Part shown: positions 1 through 9,600 of the stretch, one piece after another
Position numbering within the stretch: the stretch's first letter is position 1
Layout of the letters: each line of letters opens with the position of its first letter
Assembly: GCF_037977055.1 (NCBI RefSeq)
Contig: NZ_CP150274.1
Coordinates: forward strand, 5,828,001-5,892,000
Length of the DNA stretch: 64,000 nt
From: Paenibacillus sp. FSL K6-1096
GTDB taxonomy: Bacteria > Bacillota > Bacilli > Paenibacillales > Paenibacillaceae
Reading direction: 5' to 3'
Translations under genes and position numbers: made by a program
Notes under the pieces: model-generated
The model's database searches: none
What the model saw: only the letters and a program-made list of their open reading frames with translations
What the model was told of the DNA's origin: nothing

Positions 1-155
1 GCTGCGGATGGAGCTTCAGCGCCCGGGCAGCCTGGATGAGTGTGAAGCGCTCCGCTGGGAGAGACGATCCCCCTGATCATCCTGTAATATTCAGTTAAAT
101 AACAGTAATCGTTGTTGTTATCCATGTTTCATTGACCAGATCAGGAGGAAGTATT

Positions 156-980
156 ATGGATATGATTACGGCAATCATTCTTGCCATCGTAGAAGGAATA
201 ACCGAATTCATCCCGGTGTCGTCAACGGGACACATGATTCTGACGACCAAGCTGCTGGGCTTCAGTGAGCAGGATTCGATCATGAAGACCTATGAGATTG
301 TGATCCAGCTTGGGGCGATTCTGGCGATTGCCCTGGTGTACCGCCAGCGGGTGCTGAATCTGCTTGGCATCGGACGCAGCCGCAGAAGCAGCGGCGTTAT
401 GCCGGCATCGCGCCTGAATCTGATTCATGTGCTGCTGGGTATCGTGCCTGCGCTTGCTGTAGCTTTTTTCGCCCGTGATTTCATCAAAAGCCTGTTCGGG
501 GCATCCACCGTGCTCTGGGCGCTGGTGGCCGGGGGGATTCTGATGATTGTTGCGGAATGGGTGAACAAGCGCAAGATCCGCATCACCGCGCATGAGCTGG
601 ATGACCTGTCCTACGGGCAGGCGCTGGCGATCGGACTCTATCAGATTATCTCTGTTCTCTGGCCCGGATTCTCCCGCTCCGGTTCGACCATCTCCGGGGG
701 GATGCTGAGCGGTGTCAGCTACAAGGCTTCGGCGGACTTCTCCTTCCTCATCGCCATTCCGATTATGTGTGCGGCCTCAGGCTATGAGCTGCTTGATTCC
801 TACCGCAATTTCACGACGGAGACGATCGGATATTTTGTCGTCGGCTTCATTATTTCCTTCATTGTGGCCTATGTGGTTGTCGTTCTGTTCATGCGGATGA
901 TCCAGAAGATCAGACCTACACACTTCGCCATCTACCGCTTCATTCTTGCAGCCGTCTTCTGGCTGTTTATTATGCGTTAA
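156..980 (+). CDS. uppP: undecaprenyl-diphosphatase (UppP/BacA)
   Basis: This integral membrane enzyme dephosphorylates undecaprenyl pyrophosphate to recycle the lipid carrier of peptidoglycan and teichoic acid synthesis; extra copies give bacitracin tolerance. The 274-residue product has the two family signatures: EGITEFIPVSSTGH at residues 13-26 (E13, E17, H26 expected to be catalytic) and GFSRSGST at 171-178 with R174. Several hydrophobic segments fit the usual polytopic fold and the length is normal. An in-frame TTG lies 24 bases upstream, but the AGGAGG at 143-148 is correctly spaced for the ATG at 156, which I take as the start. It stands alone ahead of the HD-GYP gene, 143 bases away. 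Confidence 0.95.
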   Translation: MDMITAIILAIVEGITEFIPVSSTGHMILTTKLLGFSEQDSIMKTYEIVIQLGAILAIALVYRQRVLNLLGIGRSRRSSGVMPASRLNLIHVLLGIVPALAVAFFARDFIKSLFGASTVLWALVAGGILMIVAEWVNKRKIRITAHELDDLSYGQALAIGLYQIISVLWPGFSRSGSTISGGMLSGVSYKASADFSFLIAIPIMCAASGYELLDSYRNFTTETIGYFVVGFIISFIVAYVVVVLFMRMIQKIRPTHFAIYRFILAAVFWLFIMR

Positions 981-1123
981 GCCTCCGAAGTTCCGGGGAA
1001 GGAACCGCTCCTGACATCACACGCTTGCCCGGTCGCTCAAGGTAACGGTATAGCATAGTGCCTGGACCCGAGGATTCCGAAACAGAATAGCAATTTTACC
1101 GTTAAAGGCAGGAGTGAATCAAG

Positions 1124-2233
1124 GTGCGTCTAGTATCCGTGAATCGGCTTCAGGCGGGAATGAAGCTGGGTAAAAAAATATATAATGATGAAGGGCTGGT
1201 TCTCCTCGCTGACGGGGTAGAGCTGACTGATGCCTTGATCCGGCGGCTCGCCAAGATCGATATCGGCTACATCTATATTGAGGACGCGGCCACGGAGGAT
1301 ATCGTTATTCCCGGTATGCTGCAGGACGAGACGCGCAATCAGGCGCTCAAGGTGATCCGGGGCCAGTTCCAGCAAATGTCTGGCGCTTCCGGGATAACCA
1401 AAGGCTTCTACCATCTGGACAAGAAATTCTCCAAAATCATGGATTCGATTCTCGAAGATATGTCCTCGCAGGAGGACCCGATGATCATGCTGCTTGATAT
1501 GCATACGGCAGACAACTACCTGTACGTCCATTCCCTGAATGTATGCCTGTATACGCTGGTGCTGGGTATTGCCCACGGGTACAGCAGGGAAGAGCTCCGG
1601 ACGATCGGCCTGGGCGCGCTCCTGCATGACATCGGCAAGACACAGATTCCCGTCAAAATTGTCCAGAAGCCCGGTATGCTCAGTGATGAGGAGTTCCGCA
1701 TCATGCAGGCCCATACCGAGATCGGCTACAAGATTCTTAAGGATGAGCCGAATATTCCGCTGCTGGCGGCCCACTGCGCGCTGCAGCATCACGAACGCAT
1801 AGACGGCTCGGGGTATCCGCGCGGACTGACCGGCCAGCAGATCCATGAATATGCGAAATGGCTCGGGGTAGCGGACTCCTATGACGCCATGACCTCCAAC
1901 CGGATCTACAAAAAAGCGATGCTGCCCCATCAGGCGGTTGAGGCGCTGTATGTCGGCTCCGGGACTCTATATGAGCAGAAGCAGCTGGAGCTGTTCAGAG
2001 ACCGTGTGGCCATCTATCCGCTGGGGCTTACGGTCAAGCTGAGTACCGGCGAGAGCGGCGTTGTGGTAAGGATTGACCCTGCTATGCCGCACAGGCCTGT
2101 GGTCAGAGTGCTGAACGGGCCGGAAGGGGAGGAGCTTACCCCTTACGAGCTGGATCTCAGGAAAGCTCTGTCTGTGGTGATTGCCGGGGTAAGCGACGGG
2201 GATGAGGCGGCTGTGAAGAGTACAGGAAAGTGA
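1124..2233 (+). CDS. HD-GYP domain phosphohydrolase
   Basis: The 369-residue protein is probably a cyclic-di-GMP phosphodiesterase or related HD-GYP signalling enzyme. An N-terminal region of about 120 residues without a recognised sensor fold precedes the HD-GYP domain. Metal-binding residues are visible: H136, the HD pair 168-169 in LLHDIGK, H197, and HHERIDGSGYP at 222-232, so the GYP signature is intact. There is no membrane segment, so it should act in the cytoplasm. The start is GTG at 1124, served by AGGAG at 1110-1114. A C-terminal region of about 90 residues resembles the small tail found in many Paenibacillus homologues. The substrate cannot be told from sequence. Confidence 0.9.
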   Translation: MRLVSVNRLQAGMKLGKKIYNDEGLVLLADGVELTDALIRRLAKIDIGYIYIEDAATEDIVIPGMLQDETRNQALKVIRGQFQQMSGASGITKGFYHLDKKFSKIMDSILEDMSSQEDPMIMLLDMHTADNYLYVHSLNVCLYTLVLGIAHGYSREELRTIGLGALLHDIGKTQIPVKIVQKPGMLSDEEFRIMQAHTEIGYKILKDEPNIPLLAAHCALQHHERIDGSGYPRGLTGQQIHEYAKWLGVADSYDAMTSNRIYKKAMLPHQAVEALYVGSGTLYEQKQLELFRDRVAIYPLGLTVKLSTGESGVVVRIDPAMPHRPVVRVLNGPEGEELTPYELDLRKALSVVIAGVSDGDEAAVKSTGK

Positions 2234-2274
2234 GGGGCAGCGAGGAGAGAGAAGGAGCATCTGCAGAGGCTGCT

Positions 2275-2308
2275 GCGGAGGCTGTATTCTCCGCCTGGCT
2301 GTTTTTTT
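2275..2308 (+). terminator. possible intrinsic terminator after HD-GYP gene
   Basis: GCGGAG (2275-2280) pairs with CTCCGC (2289-2294) and a run of seven T follows at 2302-2308. The seven bases between stem and T-run make it imperfect. Confidence 0.35.
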
Positions 2309-2454
2309 GCACCGTGTGGATAAATTGGACGCTTGAGCCGGGCGTGTCTCAGCAGTTTTCCGGCAGTCGTGGTATGATATAGCATAAGTTATCGTTCTTT
2401 TTGAATTACTTTGGGTTAATAATAAGGAATAAGCATTAGAAGGAGCATTAAGAA

Positions 2455-3597
2455 ATGAGCATACTAGAGCCATCATCAGCAATAATTCCCTTAAAGGAGC
2501 TGTCGCCGGAGTATGATCCCTGGGACCCGATCACCTCACTCCGCCAGTACGGACGGCATGTGCTGACCAGTGTGGAGATGACGGTTACGAATCTGTGCAA
2601 TATGCGCTGCGAGCATTGTGCTGTAGGCGACAGCCTGACCATGAAAGAGGGAGAACTGCTGCCGCTGACTGCTATGCTGAACCGTCTGGAGGAGGTAGAG
2701 CATCTGCAGACGATCAGCATCACCGGCGGTGAGCCTATGTTCCGTGCGGGAACGGTGGAGAACACCATCGTGCCGCTGCTGAAATATGCACGGGAGCGGG
2801 GCATCCGCTCCCAGATCAATTCCAATCTGACGATGCCGTATTCACGTTACGAGAAGTTGCTCCCTTACCTGGATGTCATGCATATCTCCTTCAATTATGT
2901 GAACGGAGATGACTTCCATGAGGTGGGCTTCGCGAACAGCGGACATCCGGTCTCGAAGGAAGCGGCTTACCGGCTGTATGACACGATGCTGGAGAATTCC
3001 CGCCGGCTCAGCAGTGACGGGATGCTGATCTCCGCCGAATCGATGATCAACTACCGCACGCATACCAAGCTCCCGCAGATTCACAAGCTGATCGGTGACA
3101 TGGGCGCAAGGCGGCATGAGGTTCACCCGATGTACGCCTCCAGCTTCGCCTCGAAGCTGCCGGTGCTGTCGCTGCCGGAGATGGCCGCTGCTATTCATTC
3201 TCTGCTGGATCACCGCGACCCGCAGATGTGGATGCTGTTCGGCACCCTGCCGTTCTTCGCCTGCAGCTTCCTGGAGGAGGATCAGAAGCTGCTGCGCAGA
3301 CTGCGCAGCGAGAAGAATGTGACGCTGCGCAATGACCCGGACGGAAGAAACCGGGTGAATGTGAATCTGTTTACGGGCGATGTGTTCGTGACGGACTTCG
3401 CGGATATTTCAGCATTCGGCAATATTGGCAGCGCCCGGCTGGATGATATTTTTGCCGAGTGGCAGACGAAGCATCCTCTGAATCAGAAGGTGAACTGCCA
3501 CTGTGATGCAGCCGGCTGCTGCGGGCCTAATCTGCTGGTGGCTGATATGTACTACCCTGAGGTTGATTTCAAATCCAGAAAGGCGATCACTCTGTAG
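2455..3597 (+). CDS. yfkAB: radical SAM/CxCxxxxC motif protein YfkAB
   Basis: A 380-residue radical S-adenosylmethionine protein. The 4Fe-4S/SAM motif is CNMRCEHC with C48, C52 and C55. The C-terminus has a second cysteine cluster, NCHCDAAGCCG, with C348, C350, C355 and C356, which matches the CxCxxxxC signature of the Bacillus YfkAB family and probably binds an auxiliary cluster. The radical-SAM core also shows the SITGGEPMF glycine-rich segment. The substrate of this family is not known to me, so only the chemistry class is assigned. ATG at 2455 follows GAAGGAGCATTAAGAA. It lies 18 bases ahead of the CNNM gene, so the two may share a transcript. Confidence 0.9.
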   Translation: MSILEPSSAIIPLKELSPEYDPWDPITSLRQYGRHVLTSVEMTVTNLCNMRCEHCAVGDSLTMKEGELLPLTAMLNRLEEVEHLQTISITGGEPMFRAGTVENTIVPLLKYARERGIRSQINSNLTMPYSRYEKLLPYLDVMHISFNYVNGDDFHEVGFANSGHPVSKEAAYRLYDTMLENSRRLSSDGMLISAESMINYRTHTKLPQIHKLIGDMGARRHEVHPMYASSFASKLPVLSLPEMAAAIHSLLDHRDPQMWMLFGTLPFFACSFLEEDQKLLRRLRSEKNVTLRNDPDGRNRVNVNLFTGDVFVTDFADISAFGNIGSARLDDIFAEWQTKHPLNQKVNCHCDAAGCCGPNLLVADMYYPEVDFKSRKAITL

Positions 3598-3615
3598 AAA
3601 AGAGGCGTTATTATA

Positions 3616-4977
3616 GTGGTGCATACGGAATTCGAGATAGGAAGCTTAGTGCTTAATCTGTTGCTCGTTCTGGTGCTCGTATTATTGAATGGAATCTTCG
3701 TAGCGGCGGAGTTCTCGCTGGTTAAGGTCAGGCATTCCCGTCTGACCCAGCTGGTCAGCGAAGGCAACAAAATGGCCGGCTATGCGCTGAAGGTCAACAA
3801 GAAGCTGGATGCCTATCTGTCGGCTACGCAATTCGGGATTACCCTGGCCTCCCTTGGACTTGGCTGGATCGGGGAACCCGCGATATCCGAGCTGCTGGTG
3901 GAGCCGCTGATGTATAAGTTTGGCGTCACAGACCATACCTTGATCTCTACAGTGTCTGTGGTGATCGGCTTCTCGATTATTACCTTCTTACATATTGTGC
4001 TCGGGGAGCTGGCCCCGAAATCGCTGGCCATCCAGAAGACTGAAGGCTCGGCCCTGCTGCTGTCGGCTCCGCTGATGTTCTTCTACAATCTGTTCCTGCC
4101 CTTCATCTGGGTGCTGAATGCTTCGGCCAACGCTCTGCTCCGGCTGTTCGGTGTCGAACCGGCCAGCGAAGCCGAGGCGGCCCATTCCGAAGAGGAGATC
4201 CGCATTCTGATGAACCAGAGTGCGAAGAGCGGGGTCATTGACCAGGATGAAATGAAGCTGATGGACAATATCTTCGAGTTCTCCGACCTGCTGGCCCGTG
4301 AAGTGATGCTTCCGCGGACGGATATGGATGTACTGTACAGCAATCTCCCGCTGGAAGAGAACATGCGGATTATTACCGAAACGAAGCACTCCCGTTATCC
4401 GGTGGCCTTCGAGGACAAGGACCGGATTATCGGCTTCATCCATATCACCGACCTGTTGTTTGCGCCGCTGGAGCAGCAGAATGATCTGGCCTCTCTGGTC
4501 CGGCCGATTCTGAATGTACCCGAATCCATGGAGATTAGCCATGCGCTGCGGCTGATGCAGAAGAACAAGGCACAGCTTACTCTTGTCGTCGATGAATACG
4601 GCGGGACTGCAGGGCTGCTCACAGCGGAGGAGATTCTGGAAGAGATCGTCGGCGATCTGCATGACGAATTCGAGGATGAGCGTCCCAGCGTTGAGCGCAA
4701 CGGGGACTATATCTCCGTGGAAGGCCGGATGCTGATTGAGGATGTCAACGATCTGACCGGCGTCGTGATCGAGGACGATGAGGTCGACTCCATCGGCGGC
4801 TGGCTGTTCAAGGAGCTGGAGGGCAATCCGACCAAGGGCAAGCAGGTAGTCGTTGGCGATGTTACCTTCGAGGTCGAGGAATCCACCCGGCTGCGGATTA
4901 CGCGGATCAATATTCATAAGGCCACTCCGGAAACGCCGGAAGAGGAAGAACAGGACGGGGAAGAAGACAAGGAATAG
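3616..4977 (+). CDS. CNNM/CBS/CorC-HlyC domain membrane protein (hemolysin family)
   Basis: A 453-residue protein with the standard three-part layout: a CNNM (DUF21) transmembrane domain over residues 1-190, a pair of CBS domains at roughly 210-330 (the REVMLPRTDMDVL and VDEYGGTAGLLT segments mark the two repeats), and a CorC/HlyC transporter-associated domain at about 345-435. Members such as YhdP/MpfA/CorC are linked to magnesium efflux or ion homeostasis; the old name hemolysin is misleading. Consecutive GTG codons at 3616 and 3619 both could start it. The acidic C-terminal tail (EEEEQDGEEDKE) is an extension beyond the domain. A strong terminator follows. Confidence 0.92.
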   Translation: MVHTEFEIGSLVLNLLLVLVLVLLNGIFVAAEFSLVKVRHSRLTQLVSEGNKMAGYALKVNKKLDAYLSATQFGITLASLGLGWIGEPAISELLVEPLMYKFGVTDHTLISTVSVVIGFSIITFLHIVLGELAPKSLAIQKTEGSALLLSAPLMFFYNLFLPFIWVLNASANALLRLFGVEPASEAEAAHSEEEIRILMNQSAKSGVIDQDEMKLMDNIFEFSDLLAREVMLPRTDMDVLYSNLPLEENMRIITETKHSRYPVAFEDKDRIIGFIHITDLLFAPLEQQNDLASLVRPILNVPESMEISHALRLMQKNKAQLTLVVDEYGGTAGLLTAEEILEEIVGDLHDEFEDERPSVERNGDYISVEGRMLIEDVNDLTGVVIEDDEVDSIGGWLFKELEGNPTKGKQVVVGDVTFEVEESTRLRITRINIHKATPETPEEEEQDGEEDKE

Positions 4978-5036
4978 AGGAAGATATACCCCCGATATAT
5001 GTATGATCTAATACAGGCAGGGTAATCCGGGAGCCG

Positions 5037-5068
5037 GCAACAGGGCTCCCCGGGGCCCTGTTTTTTAT
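5037..5068 (+). terminator. intrinsic terminator after CNNM gene
   Basis: AACAGGGC at 5039-5046 pairs with GCCCTGTT at 5055-5062 through a GC-rich stem-loop and is followed by T6. Confidence 0.75.
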
Positions 5069-5150
5069 TATAGCTGTTCTTTTCCCCCCTTGGCCCGTCA
5101 TAAGTTAGTTACGAGGGAATGCCGTCAATTTGATTGAGGAGGAATGATCA

Positions 5151-5366
5151 TTGAACTCCCAGGAGCGCGTATGGACACCATACAGGGGACCGTTTGATCC
5201 TTGTCCGCCGGTGCCGTTCAAGACGTATGTTGTGCCGCCGAACCAATTCGTTACGTTTCAGCCGCCGAATCTGCCGCAATTCTCCCTGCCGGAAGCGCTG
5301 AAGCACGGAACATTGTGGCCGTCGCTGTACAGCCCTTATGAATCCAAGTTCAAAGGAGGGAAGTAG
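5151..5366 (+). CDS. cotJA: spore coat associated protein CotJA
   Basis: A 71-residue proline- and aromatic-rich protein (WTPYRGPFDPCPP, YVVPPNQFVTFQPPNLPQFS) typical of CotJA, the first product of the cotJABC operon. In Bacillus subtilis the operon is read in the mother cell by SigE and the products enter the inner coat. The start is TTG at 5151, set by GAGGAGGA at 5136-5143; the nearby ATG at 5144 is in another frame and gives no coat protein. cotJB begins four bases after the stop, so translation is probably coupled. No convincing SigE promoter could be assigned upstream. Confidence 0.9.
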   Translation: MNSQERVWTPYRGPFDPCPPVPFKTYVVPPNQFVTFQPPNLPQFSLPEALKHGTLWPSLYSPYESKFKGGK

Positions 5367-5369
5367 GCT

Positions 5370-5636
5370 ATGGACGCTAATCCTTGCGAACCCCGCTACT
5401 ATGAGATGCTTGAGCAGCTGCAGGTGCTTGATTTTGCACTGGTTGAGCTGAACCTGTTCCTGGACACCCATCCTGAGGATCTGAAGTCAATTGAGCAGTT
5501 CAATCAGTTGACCTATGAGCGCACTAAGCTGGCGAACCAGTTCCAGGAGCTGTACGGACCTCTGCAGAACTTCGGCCGTGCGTATTCCAAATGTCCATGG
5601 CAATGGAGCGAGAGTCCTTGGCCGTGGCAGGTCTAG
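5370..5636 (+). CDS. cotJB: spore coat protein CotJB
   Basis: An 88-residue protein with the CotJB pattern: YYEMLEQLQVLDFALVELNLFLDTHP near the N-terminus, a helical middle part, and a tryptophan-rich tail (CPWQWSESPWPWQV). Its ribosome site (AAAGGAGGG at 5350-5358) lies inside the end of cotJA. The second gene of cotJABC, it is thought to be part of the spore inner coat and to depend on CotJC for assembly. Confidence 0.93.
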   Translation: MDANPCEPRYYEMLEQLQVLDFALVELNLFLDTHPEDLKSIEQFNQLTYERTKLANQFQELYGPLQNFGRAYSKCPWQWSESPWPWQV

Positions 5637-5686
5637 GTTGGCAGGAAGCCGGGAAGAATCAAGCCTGAGGAGGGGGAAGTTCACGA

Positions 5687-6256
5687 ATGTGGATCTATGA
5701 GAAAAAGCTGCAATACCCCGTGCGTGTCGGCAAATGTGACGTGCGCATGGCCCGTTATCTTATGGAGCAATACGGGGGGGCGGACGGGGAACTGGCGGCT
5801 GCGCTGCGCTATATGAACCAGCGGTATGCCATACCGGACAAGGTAATCGGTGTTCTTACGGATATCTCCACTGAGGAATTCGCACATCTCGAGATGATTG
5901 CCACGATGATCTATAAGCTGACCAAGGACGCCTCGGTAGAGGAGCTGGAAGCCGCAGGGTTAGGGCCGAACTATGCGCAGCGGGATCATGCCCTGTACTA
6001 TCAGAACTCAGCCGGCGTACCATGGACCGCATCCTACATCCAGGCCAAGGGCGATCCGATCGCGGATCTGTATGAGGACATTGCGGCCGAAGAGAAGGCC
6101 CGGGCTACATACCAGTGGCTCATCGACATGACGGATGATGTGGATCTGCAGGACAGCTTGAAGTTCCTCCGCGAGCGGGAGATCATTCATGCCATCCGCT
6201 TCAAGGAGTCGGTGCAGATCTTGATCGAGGAGAAGGATAAGAAGCGGGTGTTCTAA
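5687..6256 (+). CDS. cotJC: spore coat manganese-catalase-like protein CotJC
   Basis: A 189-residue member of the manganese catalase (ferritin-like) family. Expected metal-ligand segments are visible: DGELAAALRYM near residue 35, STEEFAHLEM near 62-70, EDIAAEEKAR near 135 and REREIIHAIRF near 165. Length and ends match CotJC. It is the last gene of the coat operon, 50 bases after cotJB, with AGGAGGGG before the ATG at 5687, and is followed directly by a strong terminator. A role in peroxide resistance of the coat is an inference from the fold. Confidence 0.94.
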   Translation: MWIYEKKLQYPVRVGKCDVRMARYLMEQYGGADGELAAALRYMNQRYAIPDKVIGVLTDISTEEFAHLEMIATMIYKLTKDASVEELEAAGLGPNYAQRDHALYYQNSAGVPWTASYIQAKGDPIADLYEDIAAEEKARATYQWLIDMTDDVDLQDSLKFLREREIIHAIRFKESVQILIEEKDKKRVF

Positions 6257-6274
6257 ATCGTGCAGATACGATTC

Positions 6275-6313
6275 AAAAGCCCCTCAACCTTAATGGGTTG
6301 GCGGGCTTTTTTG
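6275..6313 (+). terminator. intrinsic terminator of cotJABC
   Basis: AAAAGCCC plus TCAACC pair with GGGTTGG and GGGCTTTT around a TTAAT loop; T6 ends the structure. Confidence 0.8.
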
Positions 6314-6324
6314 ATTTTCTGAAG

Positions 6325-6345
6325 GTATGCGAAAAACCGAATACA
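6325..6345 (-). repeat. solitary copy of the 51-bp repeat core (family C)
   Basis: GTATGCGAAAAACCGAATAC plus one further A here is identical over 21 bases to the reverse complement of the core of the tandem 51-bp repeat at 39786-40125 (third unit). It sits just after the cotJ terminator. Confidence 0.75.
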
Positions 6346-6689
6346 ATGTGCCGGCATGCAGGCGGTATAAATTCTTACATCTACTATGAACACTTTTGGA
6401 ACGGTTTCAGTCATTTTTCTGAAATGACCAATAATAACTATAAAATCAGAGGAAATGACAGGATAGCGGGCTTCAGATTAGCCAGCTTCTCTTTGCTGAC
6501 ACCTTCTCTTACATGCTCGTCCTCCGCGAACCATACGCTTTTCTTTTTGCTTTTGGTCTTTTCTCCTTATTTGAAGGGGATTGCTGTCTAATACAATAAA
6601 ATTTAATATGCTTACATTGTGATGATTCTACGAACATATTACGCCGTTATGCTGTCTACTAGAACCGACAACAAGGAGCGTGAAAGTTC
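6346..6689. other. gene-free stretch before the SLH protein
   Basis: No gene with a plausible ribosome site or family match is seen. The stretch is AT-rich towards the end and must hold the promoter of the exoprotein gene at 6690, but no clear -35/-10 pair could be chosen. AAGGAG at 6672-6677 is the ribosome site of that gene. Confidence 0.5.
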
Positions 6690-9600
6690 GTGAATAATCA
6701 TCCATTTGTAAAAAAAGTATGGAGCGGGATTTTGGCTATGGCGATTCTGCTTCCCGTCTTTACACCTGCCCTGGCTCCGTTACCGGCTGCTTTTGGGGCT
6801 GCGGCGGAGCCAAGCGGTGTTGTGAAGGTAGAGGATTTTGAACAGGTGAGCTTAACGGACCTGACCTTCGACAGTGCCCGCATTCACAGCGGCAGTCTGG
6901 CGCTGGAGACCAATCCGAAATACGTACATAGCGGAGCGAAGTCCCTGCGGATTGATTATGACTTCATTGGCATAACCGATAACCCGTCTCAGGTTGCCGT
7001 TGGTCCGGCCACTCAGCTGCCGCTCTCGGATAGAACCCCCAAGAGAATCGGGATGTGGGTATACGCCAATCAGGAAGGGCATGGTCTGACCTCCAAATTC
7101 TACGTGTCTTCCACGGGCAAATCGAAAACGTATGAAATCAGGAGTGAAGAGACCGGGATCGACTGGAGCGGCTGGAAGTATGTTGAGGCTGATATTGGGT
7201 CTGACCTGACTATGCCGGGTACGCTGGCCTTCTACTTCCAAATGAAAGAAAGACAAATGAGCAAAAAGAATAAAGGCTCGATTTGGATTGATGACGTCAG
7301 GCTGATCTATGATGAGCCGATTAATGAGGATATGGATGTGCCTGTGTTAAGTCCAGCGGCACCAGCTCCTAATCAAATGTTGAGCGCTCCTGTCACTGAC
7401 ATTATTCTGTCTGCGGAGGATGCCAAGTCGGGCATTGATCCGGATTCGATCCGGTTAACGGTGGATGGTCAGGCTGCGGCACCGTCAGCTTATGCCTATG
7501 ATCTGAATCTCAAGCAGATTATTTATCACCCGGAGCTTCCGCTGGCTGGAGGGTATCATCAAGTGCTGGCAGAAGTGAAGGATAGGGCTGGTAATCCGGC
7601 AGCGTCAGAATATGCTTTTCAGATTGAGCATGGGGCCAGATTTAGCTTGGAAGCCCCGGAGGAGGCTGTCAGTAATGACACCTACCGGCTGAAGCTGAAG
7701 GCGACGGACGTGGGCGAAGTCAAGAGCTTCCAGGCCAGAATCAAGTTCGATCCAGCGACACTACAGGCAAATGTAGTTACTGCCCGCTCCGGCTTGAGCC
7801 AGGTGAAGACGACTCTCGATAATACAGGCGGCTATGTTGAAGTCAGTGCAGAGGGACTGCAAGGGGATCAGGCGGAGGCTCTGGCAAGTATTGATTTTGA
7901 GGTGAACCGGTCTGCGAAAATGGAGCGCGGCGAGACGGCCAAATATATAGAGATGGTGGATGGCAGCTTCGGGTATGGAAGCGGGACGCCAGTTCGTTCC
8001 TTAGCCTCCCCTCTTACGTTTAAGATAGGGTTTCCTTACAAGATCAGCATCAAGGGATCAGGCTTGCTCACTCAGAGTATCATCACGGTTACCTCCCGCG
8101 CAGGAGCGCCGGTGGAGGGAGCCGGGATTGATTTTACCGATACCAGCGGTCCTCAGACTTATGTGCGTGTAACCGCCGACGGGGCCAAAGTATATGCCAA
8201 AGCCGATTCATCGTCTGCAATACTGCTTACTGTTGAGAAAAACGCGCAGATGTTCGCCACAGCAGGCAGTGCCTCCGAATTCACCAAGGTGTATTTGCCG
8301 GATGGCAGCAAGGCGGGGTACATCTCATCCGTGGATGTGGAGCAGGATGATCTTACCACAGGAATGGGCTTAACGGATGCCAAGGGAGAGATTCGTACGT
8401 CCCTGACTAACCTTGCCATTGGCACTTGGAGCGTGCAGGCGGTCAAGGATGGTGGTACCAGCGAGAGTATCCGTATGAATGTTGTAGCTCCGTTTGGCGG
8501 GGAAGATCCGCAATATGTGCAGACCTTTGTTACCGAGGATATGAAGACAATGATGAGTGTCGGGTGGCAGAGCGCGCCGAGTGTTCAAGAAGCTTACATC
8601 CAGTATATGAAGGATAGTGATTGGGTGGACAGTGACCTGACGAATGCTCCTGCAAAAGCAGCCGTACAGCGTGCGTTCTCTGACGTGGAGGTCATCCCTG
8701 AGGCTGCAGGCGGACCTATGGGCGAAATTAAGTTCCACAACGCATTGGTGACGGGGCTTGAGCCGGGTACAGGGTATCATTACAGAGTCGGCTACGAAGG
8801 CCATTGGAGCGATTGGTACAGTTATAAGACGGTGGAGGCTGCGCCGGACAAGCCTGTTTCTTTTGTATTTGTAACCGATTCACATACCAAAGGGGACAAT
8901 GGGCTGGAGACCTATCAGCAATTGATCAAGAATGCGTTCACCAATTATCCCGATACCCAGTTCATTATGCATGGCGGTGATATGGTCGATGACGGAGCGG
9001 TTTTGAATGAATGGAACCAGTTCCGGGAAGCTTCGTCGGTCTACGCCTCCTCTGTTCCTTCAGCGTATGCCATGGGCAATCATGATGTCAAAGGGGGAGG
9101 AAAGTACATTTTCGCCAAAGGCTTGGGGCTTCCTCTTAATGGGCCTGAGATCCAGAAGGAGTATGCTTATTCGTTCGATTCGGGAGAAGTGCATTTCGTG
9201 GTGCTGAATTCTGAAGCGGACGAAGTAACGATGGGCAAACAAGCGGAGTGGCTGCGGGAGGATCTAATAAGCAGTAATAAAAAATGGAAGATTGTCATGT
9301 TCCACAAACCTGCCTATCATACCGAAGACGGACGCGGTAATCTGATTGAATACACACAGACTTATTTTGCCCCTATTCTCGAAGAATTGAAGGTTGATCT
9401 GGTGCTGGAAGGCCATGACCATGTATATGCGCGGACTTATCCTATGAGCAAAGGCAAGCCGCTGCCAAGCGGAGAGCAAGGAACGGTCTATCTGGACGGC
9501 GGGGCGTCCGGCTGGAAGTTCTACGATGGAAGCAAATATGAGTATCTTGATTTCATGTTTGACGAGGATGTTCCGGTCTATTCAGCCATTCAGGTGAGCC

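Noticed and set aside
2..76. End of an upstream gene at the left edge
   Set aside because: One frame with high GC third positions runs to a stop at 74-76, but 24 codons without a motif are too few, and another frame runs to 98.
5090..5110. SigE promoter for cotJABC
   Set aside because: CATAAGTT could be a -10 but no acceptable -35 was found at the right distance.
6298..6591. A 97-codon frame after cotJC
   Set aside because: Begins inside the terminator stem, has no ribosome site or family resemblance, and contains a repeat copy.
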